This document shows positions 31,130 through 40,510 of a stretch of DNA of 64,000 nt, one piece after another. Both the position numbers and the translations under genes were made by a program. Below the pieces are notes generated by a model, which saw nothing but the letters and a program-made list of their open reading frames with translations, did no database searches and had not been told where the DNA came from. Each line of letters begins with the position of its first letter. Within the stretch, counting starts at the first letter, position 1. Source of the DNA: Vibrio cidicii (GTDB lineage: Bacteria > Pseudomonadota > Gammaproteobacteria > Enterobacterales > Vibrionaceae); NCBI RefSeq assembly GCF_009763805.1, contig NZ_CP046803.1, positions 1,054,001 to 1,118,000 on the forward strand, read 5' to 3'.

Positions 31130-31894
31130 ATGACAGAACTGGCGGGTTTTAATCGAGCGGTTGTGGGCAAGCGTACAGATTGGACGGATGAGTTATTTAG
31201 TCTGCGTATCAACGGGGCCAATCTCGATTTCAAAGCAGGACAATTTACCAAACTGGCGTTGCCAGGGGAAAATGGTAAAGCGCTCAGTCGTGCTTACTCT
31301 TTGGTGAATGCACCCTCGGTCAATAGTGACTGGTTGGAGTTTCTCATTGTCGCTAACCCAGAAGGGCAATTGACGCCGAAGCTGCAAGCGTTAAAACCCG
31401 GCGATGAGATTTACGTTGGGCAAACCGCGCACGGCGATCTCACTGCAGAAACGATTCCTAAGTCAACCCAAGATCTCTGGCTGTTTGCCACCGGCACGGG
31501 TATCGGACCTTTTCTCTCTTTGCTTGACGACATCACTCAGCCACCTCGCTGCGACCAGATTGTTCTGTTGCATGCGGTTCGCTACGAGAAAGATCTCGTT
31601 TATCGCTACCTGATAGAACAGCTTGCTGAGCTCTACCAAGGACGCCTCAGATACGTGCCCGTGGTCTCGCGAGAGTCAAGTGCTGGCGCGCTGAAAGGGC
31701 GCATCCCTGATTTATTGCAATCGGGAGTGTTGTTTGACCACTTGCAGTGTACTCTCAGCGCTGAACGCAGTTTTGCCATGTTGTGCGGCAATCCTGAGAT
31801 GATTAAAGAGACTACGGCGGTGTTGCAAAGTTTGGGGTTAGAAAAATATCGTCGGCAAACAGGCGGGCACATCCTCTACGAGCGCTATTGGTAA
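31130..31894 (+). CDS. fpr: Ferredoxin/flavodoxin-NADP+ reductase
   Basis: A 254-residue FAD enzyme that passes electrons between NADPH and ferredoxin or flavodoxin. FAD motif R-A-Y-S-L-V-N and the NADP-binding segment T-G-T-G-I-G-P-F-L-S are present, and the C-terminal aromatic residues Y-E-R-Y-W match bacterial Fpr. The ATG at 31130 follows AAGGAG by 8 bases. fpr is a classical SoxRS target in enterics; soxR lies 14 kb away in this window, but no SoxR box was seen here. Confidence 0.92.
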   Translation: MTELAGFNRAVVGKRTDWTDELFSLRINGANLDFKAGQFTKLALPGENGKALSRAYSLVNAPSVNSDWLEFLIVANPEGQLTPKLQALKPGDEIYVGQTAHGDLTAETIPKSTQDLWLFATGTGIGPFLSLLDDITQPPRCDQIVLLHAVRYEKDLVYRYLIEQLAELYQGRLRYVPVVSRESSAGALKGRIPDLLQSGVLFDHLQCTLSAERSFAMLCGNPEMIKETTAVLQSLGLEKYRRQTGGHILYERYW

Positions 31895-31968
31895 GTGAGT
31901 CAGCAAGGTGGATGTCGCAAAAAACAAGAGCCCTGATAAAATCAGCGCCCTTGAGCGGGCACAGTCAA

Positions 31969-32601
31969 TCACTGCTGATTGATAAAGGCCTTAAAGCGTG
32001 CTTTGGTTTCATCGTCGGCTTTTTCATACCAGAAGTGCAGCATCTCTTCAGCGGCGCTTGAGGCTTGATGCCCTTCCACTACTGGCTTTAACGCGGCAAC
32101 GGTGAGCGGGGCGCCAATCGCGGCAATACCGCCAGCGCGGTTGTAGTCTTCAACTTCACGACGAAAATCACGGCCGATTTGCAGCCCTTCCTTGATCAGT
32201 TTGTCTTCCTTTTTCTCTACCGTTTGGCCATTGGCATCGACCAACTGCCAGTTGAGCTGTTTGATCTCACTTTCAGCAACACGATGGTCGCGGTATTCCG
32301 GCATAACAAAACTCAGTTCACGGTCATTGGCATTAAACTTTGCCACAATCACGTCACTTTCAACGCCGATACGGTCATTGCCTTGGCTAAAAAACGGCTC
32401 GTAGCGGAAGACGATCTGATTCTCGCCATCGGGCAGTGTGGCAGTTTTGCTGGTGGAAAAGAGGCTGCCAGAGAGTTTCGGAGTTTGCCCATTGGCGACA
32501 AGTAAGGTGACCTCGTCAGGTACGTTCAGAGTGACCTCTGCAGCGGCAAATCCGCTTAAACTTATCGATAAAAAGTATGTTAACGGTTTAATCAAATTCA
32601 C
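31969..32601 (-). CDS. DUF2057 (UPF0319/YccT-like) secreted protein
   Basis: A 210-residue protein of the UPF0319 family, whose function is unknown. A GTG start at 32601 preceded by AGGAAT gives a clean signal peptide (N-L-I-K-P-L-T-Y-F-L-S-I-S-L-S-G-F-A-A-A). The mature part begins with the family's typical V-T-L-N-V-P-D-E-V-T-L-L-V-A-N-G. It is probably periplasmic. Confidence 0.82.
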   Translation of the reverse strand: MNLIKPLTYFLSISLSGFAAAEVTLNVPDEVTLLVANGQTPKLSGSLFSTSKTATLPDGENQIVFRYEPFFSQGNDRIGVESDVIVAKFNANDRELSFVMPEYRDHRVAESEIKQLNWQLVDANGQTVEKKEDKLIKEGLQIGRDFRREVEDYNRAGGIAAIGAPLTVAALKPVVEGHQASSAAEEMLHFWYEKADDETKARFKAFINQQ

Positions 32602-32727
32602 AATTTTTATTCCTGAACAATCAGTTACGGCAGGTTTGAGAGTGCCCAGTTCAACGGGGCTTTGCAACGGCCTGATGCGAAAAATTAGAGAAATTCACCA
32701 AATCTTCACACATCTGGTCGATAAGAT

Positions 32728-33252
32728 TCAGAAAGAGAAATTGATGTTGTAAGAGGGCGATAGCAGCGAGCTGCGTTCTCGAACTAAATCGCGTCGTTTG
32801 CTTTGCAGCACGTTGCGCTTCTGCTTATCTTGATCGGAGTCTTTTAAACTGTTCAGTTGCCGGTCGATGTCGCCAATTTGTCGGTCAATCTCGGCAATTC
32901 GCTGCTGAACGAGATACTCTTGCCGACCCAACTGATAGTTATTGAGAAATTGTTCGCTCTCACAAACACCGTAGTATTCCCGGCCTTGTTTCCCGACACG
33001 ATAACCGTTATCTGGCGAGCAATAGAGTACGGTGCCTTGTTGAAAGCCTTTGCGCCACAGATCGCTATCGGCTACGACACCCGCTTCCGCGCAATCTTGG
33101 CTGTAACGCTGAATGATGCTGGGGTCATTACCATTTTGCCCATCGCGATAGCCGATTTGTTGCCAGTTGGCGACACGGCACTCGTCTGGGCTCATGGTTG
33201 TACAGGCCGACAAAAACATTGTGAAGGCAGCGCAGGTAAGGATTCGATTCAT
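32728..33252 (-). CDS. DUF2799 lipoprotein
   Basis: A 174-residue lipoprotein. The start at 33252 gives a lipoprotein signal with L-S-A-C (Cys16), so it is an envelope protein. Motifs of DUF2799 are visible: D-E-C, then I-G-Y-R-D-G and D-L-W-R-K-G-F-Q-Q-G, ending in a charged coiled coil (about 130-160). Function unknown. The open frame extends 77 codons upstream, but that part reads as noncoding. Confidence 0.82.
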   Translation of the reverse strand: MNRILTCAAFTMFLSACTTMSPDECRVANWQQIGYRDGQNGNDPSIIQRYSQDCAEAGVVADSDLWRKGFQQGTVLYCSPDNGYRVGKQGREYYGVCESEQFLNNYQLGRQEYLVQQRIAEIDRQIGDIDRQLNSLKDSDQDKQKRNVLQSKRRDLVRERSSLLSPSYNINFSF

Positions 33253-33338
33253 CAGAAATTGCCATCGTAAATGAAGAGGCGATAATTTTAATTGAATGGC
33301 GTTCAATTGCAATATTGCCTGACAAATCCATACATAAA

Positions 33339-34240
33339 CTACATGGCTCCTGCTTTGGGGGTTGGTGGTTTCAGCGCGGCTTTGAGTGAGAACCCAGTGA
33401 CCAGCATAGTGCCGCTCAGCACTAACACGCTTCCCACCACGGTATTTAAACCAATTGGCTCGCCGAGCACCAAATAGCCCCAAAAAATACCAAAAGCAGG
33501 GATAAGAAACGTTACCGACAAAGCTGAAGCTGGGCCGATTTCAGCAATCAGACGAAAGTACATCAGATAAGCGATACCAGTACATAACACACCGAGGGCG
33601 GTAACCGAAAGCATCTCAAAGGAGCTCGGCATTTCACGCATCGGTGCAAATGGCAGCAGAGGAAGCACCAACAGCACCGCCATCCACATGCTGCCGTGCG
33701 CGTTATCAAACGCGGCAATTTGCGGAGCATTTTTGGTGTAGTTGGTGGCGATACCGTAGCAAAACGCCGCAGAGACGGCGGCGATAATCGGTAAGATCGC
33801 TTGCTGGCCGATTTGTAGCGCATCCCAGCCAACTAATACGACGACGCCGCTAATACCGAGCAGCAAACCCAATACACCTTTGGCGGAGATCGGGGTGCGG
33901 TACCAAAGGTAACTGATGATGACCCCCAAATGACAGCCGTGGAGTTGAGCACCGCCAATGTCGAGGCGTTAAGGGTTTGTGCGGCATAGGCGAAACAGAG
34001 AAAGGGCAAGGCCGTATTAAACAGGCCAATCATCAAAAAATGTTTCGGATGACGTAACAAAGGCGCGAGATTTTTTTTCAAATAGAGAGCGACCACCAGC
34101 AAGCTCAATGCGGCAAACAGTACTCGAAATTCAATCAGATACGCAGGCCCAAAACTGTGCGCGGCGATACGCATGAAGAGAAAAGAGCTGCCCCAAATGG
34201 CAGCAAGACAGAGTAAGCGAAAAAAACTGGCAGCAGACAT
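33339..34240 (-). pseudogene. DMT superfamily (EamA) exporter, frameshifted
   Basis: A ten-helix drug/metabolite transporter, about 300 residues after repair, with two EamA repeats; the first ends in N-A-S-T-L-A-V-L-N-S-T-A-V-I-W-G and the second in a G-x-x-L-V-L-G-E-P-I segment. The frame changes in the C run at 33923-33927 (a G run on the coding strand). Adding one G joins I-W-G to V-I-I-S and restores the family pattern. Unlike the other broken genes, this is a lost base in a five-G run. Substrate unknown. Confidence 0.83.
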
Positions 34241-34516
34241 GGTTGTGACTTCTTTGTTGGAGGATTGTATATGCCCTGTGATAAACGCTGCGATTATACG
34301 CCACGGCAGCGAATAAGCGATGAGAAAGATGTGCTTTCGCCACCTGTTTGGTATTTTTGGCACGCAGTGAGATTAGTGTAGCGTCGTAAGTAAATGGTTG
34401 GCTGAAACCAGTTTGAGCTGAATTCTCATAGGGCGAGAATTGATAGCCATTTCAACTGGCTTCTTGGGCGCGATCTTTTACGATTTGCGCACATTTTAAG
34501 CGAGAGGTTAAGGCCA

Positions 34517-34864
34517 GTGCTCAGCCTGTTTTTCAAGTCATTATTAGGGGCGGCTGCGGTGCTCGTTATTGCACTGTTGTCCAAAAGTAAAAGCTTTTAC
34601 ATTGCGGGTTTAGTACCGCTGTTTCCCACCTTTGCGTTGATCGCTCACTTCATTATTGGCAGTGAGCGTAGCATGGAGGATTTGCGTCAAACCGCTTTAT
34701 TTGGATTGTGGTCACTGCTGCCATACGCGGCTTATTTGTTGGCGGTTTATTACCTCAGCTACCGTTTTTCACTGCTGGCGACCTTATTTGGCGCGACCTT
34801 GATTTGGCTACTTTGCGCTATGGTGCTGATTGTTGGCTGGACAAAGCTATCCGTGGCCATTTGA
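34517..34864 (+). CDS. glpM: GlpM-family inner membrane protein
   Basis: A 115-residue membrane protein with four predicted helices. The N-terminal half (A-L-L-S-K-S-K-S-F-Y-I-A-G-L-V-P-L-F-P) is highly similar to GlpM of E. coli and Pseudomonas, where it was named for an effect on glycerol-3-phosphate-related alginate production. The molecular role is unknown. The start is a GTG at 34517 with a weak AGG upstream. Confidence 0.82.
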   Translation: MLSLFFKSLLGAAAVLVIALLSKSKSFYIAGLVPLFPTFALIAHFIIGSERSMEDLRQTALFGLWSLLPYAAYLLAVYYLSYRFSLLATLFGATLIWLLCAMVLIVGWTKLSVAI

Positions 34865-35061
34865 GCAGTGTAATTGACGTGCTGGATCACAATTTTGTCA
34901 TATCGAATCCCGCTTACTTTGCCTCTTGTCACTGTTTTCTATTGATTTGTCAGAAGATCAGCGAAATTGGCTGCAAAACACACCTTTTTTGCCGTTGACA
35001 GCCTAGCCAGCTTTACTACGCTTAAGGCTGGTTTTTACGGTCAGTCAGCAAGGAGAACAGA

Positions 35062-35256
35062 ATGGCTACATTCAAGCAGGATATTCCGCATCGTGTCACT
35101 GTCTATCATGACAACCACGAGCAGGAGCGTGAGTTAAAAGAGGCAATGCTCCCAGAAAAACCACGTTACTTTAATGGATCACCAACCTACAAAGCGGAAA
35201 GCCTCGCTGATTTTGAAGAAAAAATTCGTCAGATGAACTTGTCTCTCGACAAATAA
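35062..35256 (+). CDS. Small conserved-looking protein of unknown function
   Basis: A 64-residue charged, soluble protein. I do not recognise the family. The strong ribosome site AAGGAG precedes the ATG and a perfect terminator follows, so it is a real gene. The sequence is rich in Glu and Lys with no membrane segment, and its C-terminal half (L-A-D-F-E-E-K-I-R-Q-M) looks helical. Confidence 0.75.
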   Translation: MATFKQDIPHRVTVYHDNHEQERELKEAMLPEKPRYFNGSPTYKAESLADFEEKIRQMNLSLDK

Positions 35257-35281
35257 ACCTTCACCTGAGTTCCATCCTATA

Positions 35282-35306
35282 AAGCCGCATCATGCGGCTT
35301 TTTTTG
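35282..35306 (+). terminator. Rho-independent terminator of the 64-residue gene
   Basis: The stem AAGCCGCA with TGCGGCTT has a 3-base loop and is followed by TTTTTTG. Confidence 0.9.
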
Positions 35307-35328
35307 TGCAATCTTACATTGAGTTTTT

Positions 35329-35350
35329 GTTATTGGCATATGCCAATAAC
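35329..35350. promoter_or_regulatory. 22-bp perfect palindrome, probable operator of the DUF134 operon
   Basis: GTTATTGGCAT is followed directly by its exact reverse complement, with no loop. It lies 43 bases upstream of the DUF134 start codon, where a promoter would be expected. DUF134 proteins carry a helix-turn-helix, so autoregulation is likely. Confidence 0.7.
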
Positions 35351-35392
35351 ATGGTTTACCTTTTCGTTATCGCTTTGCTTTTTGGAAACACC

Positions 35393-35677
35393 ATGCCCAG
35401 ACCACGAAAACCGCGCCATATCGGCTGCCGACCACCCGCCAGTTGTTTTAAGCCTAACGGCATTCCGACATCGAATTTACAGGCCGAAACGCTTGATGCC
35501 GATGAACTGGAAGCGCTGCGTTTGGCCGATCTTCTGCAAATGAATCAGATCGATGCAGCGCAGTGCATGGGAGTCTCCCGACAGACGTTTGGCAACATTG
35601 TCAAATGTGCGCGTCATAAAGTCGCGCTCTGTTTGGTGCAAGGCAAAATGTTGAAATTCTCACTGGAGGAAGAATGA
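35393..35677 (+). CDS. DUF134 (UPF0251) helix-turn-helix protein
   Basis: A 94-residue DNA-binding protein of the UPF0251 family. It begins M-P-R-P-R-K-P-R and carries the sigma-like helix-turn-helix D-E-L-E-A-L-R-L-A-D-L with A-A-Q-C-M-G-V-S-R-Q-T-F. I chose the ATG at 35393 by family length. The stop codon overlaps the next start (ATGATG), so translation is coupled to the NifX-like gene. It is expected to bind the palindrome at 35329 and control this operon. Confidence 0.85.
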   Translation: MPRPRKPRHIGCRPPASCFKPNGIPTSNLQAETLDADELEALRLADLLQMNQIDAAQCMGVSRQTFGNIVKCARHKVALCLVQGKMLKFSLEEE

Positions 35678-36153
35678 TGATCATCGCAGTCCCCGTTAAC
35701 GATCAAAATGTCGCGAACCATTTCACCAAAGCGCAGCGCTTTGCTTTGCTTGATGATCGCGGCAATGTTCTAAACTATTTAGATAATCCGGCGCTAAGCA
35801 GTGAAGGTTGTCACGGAAAAAAACGCTTGATTGCGCAATTGCTCGCGGCCAAGGTCAACAAGGTGTTGGTAAAAAACATCGGGCAGAAATCGCTGGCGAA
35901 ATTGCTGGCTGGTAATGTGTTAGTCGAGCGTGTTGCTGGGCGCAACTCTCTTGCGACTGTGTTGAGCGCTGGAGCCATGCCGCTGACTGAGGCGAGCCAA
36001 GGACGTGAGTGTCGCACCGAGTCGAAAAGTCGCTGTTGTGGCTCGCGCCGAGAGCGCGCTCGTGGCTTGATCGCAACACCAGATACCGCGGCGGCGATGT
36101 CGCCCATCAAGGGCTTTCAAGTCAAAGGGCTGCGTAGGCTGTTTAAGGAGTAA
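35674..36153 (+). CDS. Dinitrogenase iron-molybdenum cofactor (NifB/NifX-type) domain protein
   Basis: A 159-residue protein with an N-terminal Nitro_FeMo-Co domain (I-A-V-P-V-N-D-Q-N-V-A-N-H-F-T-K-A-Q-R-F) as in NifX/NafY/VnfX-type carriers of iron-sulfur cofactors. No nitrogenase genes are present, so it probably binds an Fe-S precursor for another target. The C-terminal tail is basic with cysteines (K-S-R-C-C-G-S-R-R). It is translationally coupled to DUF134 and 3 bases ahead of the NqrM-like gene. Confidence 0.83.
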   Translation: MMIIAVPVNDQNVANHFTKAQRFALLDDRGNVLNYLDNPALSSEGCHGKKRLIAQLLAAKVNKVLVKNIGQKSLAKLLAGNVLVERVAGRNSLATVLSAGAMPLTEASQGRECRTESKSRCCGSRRERARGLIATPDTAAAMSPIKGFQVKGLRRLFKE

Positions 36154-36156
36154 ATC

Positions 36157-36378
36157 ATGACGACTTTGTTGTACGCATTTGCTTTTTTCCTCATCGTTAT
36201 CGCGTTGATGGCGATAGGCGTAATGTTTAAGCGCAAAGCTATCCAAGGCAGTTGCGGCGGGTTAAACCAAGTTGGTGTCGATAAAGTGTGCAATTGCGAA
36301 ACCACCTGCTCCGAACACAAACTGTATCAGATAGCGGAACCGCAAGAAAAAAATAAGGGAGCGCAAGGCTCCCTGTAG
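36157..36378 (+). CDS. nqrM: NqrM-like small membrane protein (DUF539)
   Basis: A 73-residue protein with one N-terminal transmembrane helix (about 3-24) and then the cysteine pattern G-S-C-G-G-L-x-x-x-G-V-D-K-V-C-N-C. This is the hallmark of NqrM, needed to mature the iron site of the Na+-translocating NADH:quinone oxidoreductase. The usual nqrM lies beside the nqr genes; here it follows a NifX-type protein, so this is either a relocated or a second copy. Its last codons overlap a terminator of the convergent gene. Confidence 0.82.
   Translation: MTTLLYAFAFFLIVIALMAIGVMFKRKAIQGSCGGLNQVGVDKVCNCETTCSEHKLYQIAEPQEKNKGAQGSL
36346..36373 (-). terminator. Terminator of the EF-G-like gene, inside the NqrM-like 3' end
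   Basis: On the minus strand, GGGAGC and GCTCCC form a stem followed by TTATTTTTTTC. The hairpin lies within the last ten codons of the convergent NqrM-like gene. Confidence 0.75.
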
Positions 36379-36393
36379 CTTAGCTGTGCAAGT

Positions 36394-38407
36394 TTAGGCG
36401 GTTTCACACACTTTTTTCTGTACTGAAGGAGGCGCGGGCTCATAGTGGCTGAGCGTCATTTGGAATGTGCCTTCACCACCTGTCATTGCTCTGAGTTTGC
36501 GCGCGTAATCTTGCAGCTCATTGAGCGGTGATTTGCTGCGAATCAGTGAGAAGTGGTTCGTTTGCGGCTCTGTGCCCTCAATCAAGCCGCGATTGGCAGA
36601 CAAATCGCCAGTGACATCGCCGACGCTGGCCGTGGGGATCACCAGATCCATTTGTACAATTGGCTCAAGCACAATCGGTCCAGCGTTTTCCACTGCATTG
36701 AGGAAGGCCTTTTTACCCGCAATCACGAAAGCGATCTCTTTTGAATCCACCGAATGGAATTTGCCATCGTGAACGGTCACTTCAATGTCGCGAATTGGGT
36801 TGCCGGAAATCGCCCCTTCTTCTAGCGCTTGCAGAATGCCTTTTTCAACCGCAGGAATGAGTGAGGTGGGGATGGCGCCGCCGACGACTTTGTTGACAAA
36901 CTTAAAGCCTTCGCCGCGCTCAAGTGGTCTGACACGTAAATGCACCTCGCCAAATTGCCCCGCGCCCCCGCTTTGCTTTTTATGTCGATACTGGCCATCG
37001 GCGGCTTGGGTAATGGTTTCGAAGTATTCCACGCTTGGCTGCTCGGTCTCCACCTCCAGTTTGTAGACGCTGGCCATTTTTTCCAGCGCAATCTTAAGAT
37101 GAAATTCACCTTGGCCGCTTAAGATGGTCTCATTGCTGCGGGCGCGGTGTTCAAGCCGCAGTGATGGATCTTCACTGACGATGCGTTTTAACACTTCGCC
37201 CAGTTTTTGTTCATCACCGCGTTTTGTGGGTTTGAGGCTTAGGCTGTACATCGATTGTGGGAACTGTAACGTTTTCAGAGAGATACCATCTTCATCATGG
37301 GAATCGTGCACAATCGAATCAAATTCAAGTTCATCGACTTTGGCGAGCACACAAAAATCGCCTGCGAGGGCTCGTGAAATCTCACTACGTTGCTTGCCTT
37401 GTAACTGATAGAGGTGGCCGACTTTAAACGCTTTGTTGCTCTCACCGATATAGAGTTGACTGCCTGTGTTTATCTCCCCCTGAAATACGCGCAGATAGGC
37501 CAGTTTGCCCATGTAAGGATCGACGCTGATTTTGTACACATGCGCCACGCTGTGCTCCAACGTCTCGCAGTTGACGCGAATAAGTTTGCCATTTTTCTCC
37601 AGCAGCGGTGGGTTGCCCTCGTTGGGCATCGGCATCAATTCGCACAAGGTTTGTAGCAGCAGTTCAATGCCAGCGCCCGTTTCGGCACAGACAAAACAGA
37701 TCGGGATAACATGGCCAGTACGCAGCGCTTCTTCAAACGGGTCATGCAGCTGTTGCGCTGTGAGCTCAGAGCCTTGTTCCAGATAAAGCGCCATCAAATC
37801 CTCATCCACTTCCACCACTTGATCCACTAAGGTTTCATGAGTTGTCTCGACATCTGAAATCAGTGTTGGTGTTTGATATTGCGGGGTGAAAAAACAGTCG
37901 ACGACTTGGTTGCCATCGGCAGAGGGAAGGTTGATAGGCAGGCAATGGCTGCCAAAATGTTCTTCAATTTGACGCAGCAGGCGGCTGAGCGCTTTGTCGT
38001 TGTGGTCGATTTTATTGATGATGATCATCTGGCATTTTTTCCGCTCACTCGCGAAACTCAAATAACCGATCGGAGATTTGAGTCAGCGGCGTGTGCGGAT
38101 CCAACACTAGCGCAGTAGCCTCGACGGCCGGAAAGACGCTGAACGTACGGCCCTGCAGCTCGCCCTGTCCGGGAGTATCGATAATATTAAGACGGTGATT
38201 TTGCCAGCGCAGTGCCACTGGAGTGGCTTCAATACTGTGCTGATATTGGATTGATTGAGCATCAAAGTCGGTGACGGTATCGCCTTTCTCGACGCTGCCT
38301 AAGTGCGTGGTAGCGTCACAGGCAAACAGCAGTTTTTCGATGAGCGTAGTTTTGCCACTGCCCGTTTGGCCGATGAAAGCGATGTTGCGGATTTGGTTGA
38401 TAGGCAT
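36394..38407 (-). pseudogene. Elongation factor G-like translational GTPase, frameshifted
   Basis: A roughly 670-residue paralogue of EF-G. The GTPase domain has G1 G-Q-T-G-S-G-K-T, an altered G3 D-T-P-G-Q-G-E-L (DTPGH is usual) and G4 N-K-I-D; domains II to V follow. Such EF-G-like proteins are distinct from FusA and their role is unclear. An extra A in the GAAAC at 38053-38057 causes the shift (seen as GTTTC in coding sense); deleting it gives L-F-E-F-A-S-E-R-K-K and one frame. The start at 38407 follows AAGGAG. Confidence 0.87.
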
Positions 38408-38644
38408 AAGAGCTCCTTGCAATGAATGGAAGAGACGTAACATCCTGAGCGGGCGGGGTTACCGCCTGCCCGTCTTCCAAGTCATTTTGCGCAGATCTCC
38501 ATACACAGGCTGTCTCGACACGACATGAATACCAGCAAGAGTGTGTACCCATCGCCCCAATTTTTATGTGATTCAATTCATACTGAGCGACATCCACCCT
38601 GACGCGCACCACAACTTGCTCAATTTGTTGTACGGATCAACGCG

Positions 38645-39160
38645 TCAAGCCCTCAGATAGTCGCGCTGCAAAATGTACATGCGTTTCACATCCTGATATT
38701 GACCATTGATAAAAAATTCTTCGACCAAGTGCCCCTCTTCGATGAAACCGCATTGCTGATACAGATGGATCGCTTTTTTGTTGCTCAGCGCCACTTGCAG
38801 ATAAACTTTGTGTAGGTTGAGGATCGAGAATGAGTAGTCGAGTGCTTTGTGAATCGCTGTGGCGGCAAAACCTTGGCCTTGAAAAGCGGGAGCGATAATG
38901 ATCTGAAATTCGGCGCTGCGATGGATGTAATTGATCTCAATTAGCTCGACCAAACCAATCAGTTGGCTTTTTTCGTCCACGACGACAAATCGGCGCTCGG
39001 TGTCGTCGTGGATGTGTTTCTGATAAAGCTCTTCGAGCTCATCATAAGACTCATACGGCTCTTCGAACCAGTAAGACATGATGTTGCGATTGTTGTTGAG
39101 CTGATGAATAAAACGCAAATCCGAGCGTTCCAGCGCCCGAATGGATAAGTGTTTGCTCAT
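38645..39160 (-). CDS. speG: Spermidine N1-acetyltransferase
   Basis: A 171-residue GNAT enzyme that acetylates spermidine and spermine with acetyl-CoA and so prevents polyamine toxicity. The acetyl-CoA loop is in A-F-Q-G-Q-G-F-A-A-T-A-I, and the N-terminal R-A-L-E-R-S-D-L-R-F-I-H-Q-L-N-N-N and the allosteric-site region match Vibrio and E. coli SpeG. The start at 39160 is chosen by family length. It stands alone upstream of the EF-G-like gene. Confidence 0.93.
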   Translation of the reverse strand: MSKHLSIRALERSDLRFIHQLNNNRNIMSYWFEEPYESYDELEELYQKHIHDDTERRFVVVDEKSQLIGLVELIEINYIHRSAEFQIIIAPAFQGQGFAATAIHKALDYSFSILNLHKVYLQVALSNKKAIHLYQQCGFIEEGHLVEEFFINGQYQDVKRMYILQRDYLRA

Positions 39161-39280
39161 GGCAATACTCCCAAGTTTTGTTCTTTGAGTGTATCTCTCC
39201 TCTGTCTGGCGTCGAGTCTGGCAGCGATTGAATGTGCTCACGGCCAGACTTTTTACCCCGTTTCGGCTCTGATTTTGTGC

Positions 39281-40510
39281 TCAATTGCTCGCCGCGATCG
39301 AGACAATACGACGGATCACCTCATCTTCAGAAATTGGCTGATTGCGGAAAAAACGGAAGATTTCCGAGTTGATCGCTTGCTGCGCGACCGGGTTGACCGC
39401 CATGGAATCGGTCATGCTTGGTATGGCAAGACCATGGGCGGAGGCAAACAGAAAGTCGTGGTACGAGCGTTGCTGACACAGGTTGAACTGGCTAAGGTCG
39501 ATATCGTTTCGCACCGGAATCGAGCCTTTGACTCGGTTGAACTCGGACTGAAAATCCTTATCGGCCAAACGGTTGGCGACCCTTTCTGCTTGTTGGGCTG
39601 AGAAGGTTTTGCTCGCCATAAAGATCAGGCTATCCATATTGTAGAGGAAGGTTTGTCGCGACTGAGGCGCGGGCTGACAACTGATGTGTTCCGGCACCGC
39701 AACCTTGTGTGCAAGCAGATCGCCCAAAATCCAGTCGCCGCCAATTTGAAACAGTGCCTTGTCTTGTGCCAGGGCTTGGGTGGCGCTGTCCCAGTTTTGG
39801 TCGGGTAACGGATGCGAAGTGAGAAGGCTGATGTGGCGTAACTGGCTGAGCGCCAGACGCATCTCTGCCGAATCGATGTTGCGCTTATCGAGTTCAACCA
39901 AGGCGCTTTGATAGAAACTGACGCCTCCTGCGGCGATGACGAGACTTTCGAACAATTGCGCGATCTGCCAAGGTTGATCGCCAATCGCCAGCGGAATGAA
40001 CCCTTGCTGATGTGCGGTTTCCATCGCTTGAAAAAGTTCAGGCCAGGTTTTGGGTGGTGTGAGTTGCAACTGCGCCAGTAAGCGCTGGTTGGTCCACAGC
40101 CAGTTGAGGCGATGTAAGGTTAATGGCAGCGCCACATAGCCGTTGTCGGTTTTGTTGATCGCTTTGGCCAGTGGGTACAGCACCTCGTCCCAATGATGTG
40201 TCGTGGCCGTTTTGTTGATGGGGTGCAAAATGCCAATCGCATCCCATGACTTGATGCTTGGCCCTTCAATCTGCGCAAAGCTCGGCGTGTTGCCGGCTAA
40301 AGCGCGTGCTTGCAAGACCGTCATTGCGCTGTCTCCACCGCCACCGATCACTGGGGCAGGCTTGAGCGGAATATCCGCTTTGGCCAGTTCATTCTCTAGC
40401 CTCTTGAACGCGTTTTTCTCGCCTGCGGAAGTCCACCAGTGGAGAAATTCCACCTCGGCAGCTTGGCTGGCTCCGCTGCACAGCAGCAGCGACAAAAAGA
40501 AGGTTCTCAT
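39281..40510 (-). CDS. Periplasmic sugar-binding protein without ABC partners, third gene of a two-component operon
   Basis: A 409-residue solute-binding protein of family 1 (MalE/UgpB/GltB-like). The signal peptide covers residues 1-17 (ending S-Q-A-A), and the mature start E-V-E-F-L-H-W-W-T-S-A-G-E is typical of glucose/mannose-binding proteins. No permease or ATPase genes are nearby; instead the ATG overlaps the end of a histidine kinase gene by 4 bases. It probably senses a sugar for the kinase and does not take it up. Confidence 0.88.
   Translation of the reverse strand: MRTFFLSLLLCSGASQAAEVEFLHWWTSAGEKNAFKRLENELAKADIPLKPAPVIGGGGDSAMTVLQARALAGNTPSFAQIEGPSIKSWDAIGILHPINKTATTHHWDEVLYPLAKAINKTDNGYVALPLTLHRLNWLWTNQRLLAQLQLTPPKTWPELFQAMETAHQQGFIPLAIGDQPWQIAQLFESLVIAAGGVSFYQSALVELDKRNIDSAEMRLALSQLRHISLLTSHPLPDQNWDSATQALAQDKALFQIGGDWILGDLLAHKVAVPEHISCQPAPQSRQTFLYNMDSLIFMASKTFSAQQAERVANRLADKDFQSEFNRVKGSIPVRNDIDLSQFNLCQQRSYHDFLFASAHGLAIPSMTDSMAVNPVAQQAINSEIFRFFRNQPISEDEVIRRIVSIAASN

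Noticed and set aside
38408..38644. Structured RNA between the EF-G-like and speG genes
   Set aside because: A GC-rich inverted repeat (CGGGCGG with CCGCCTGCCCG) is present near 38450, but I could not fit it to any known riboswitch or RNA family.
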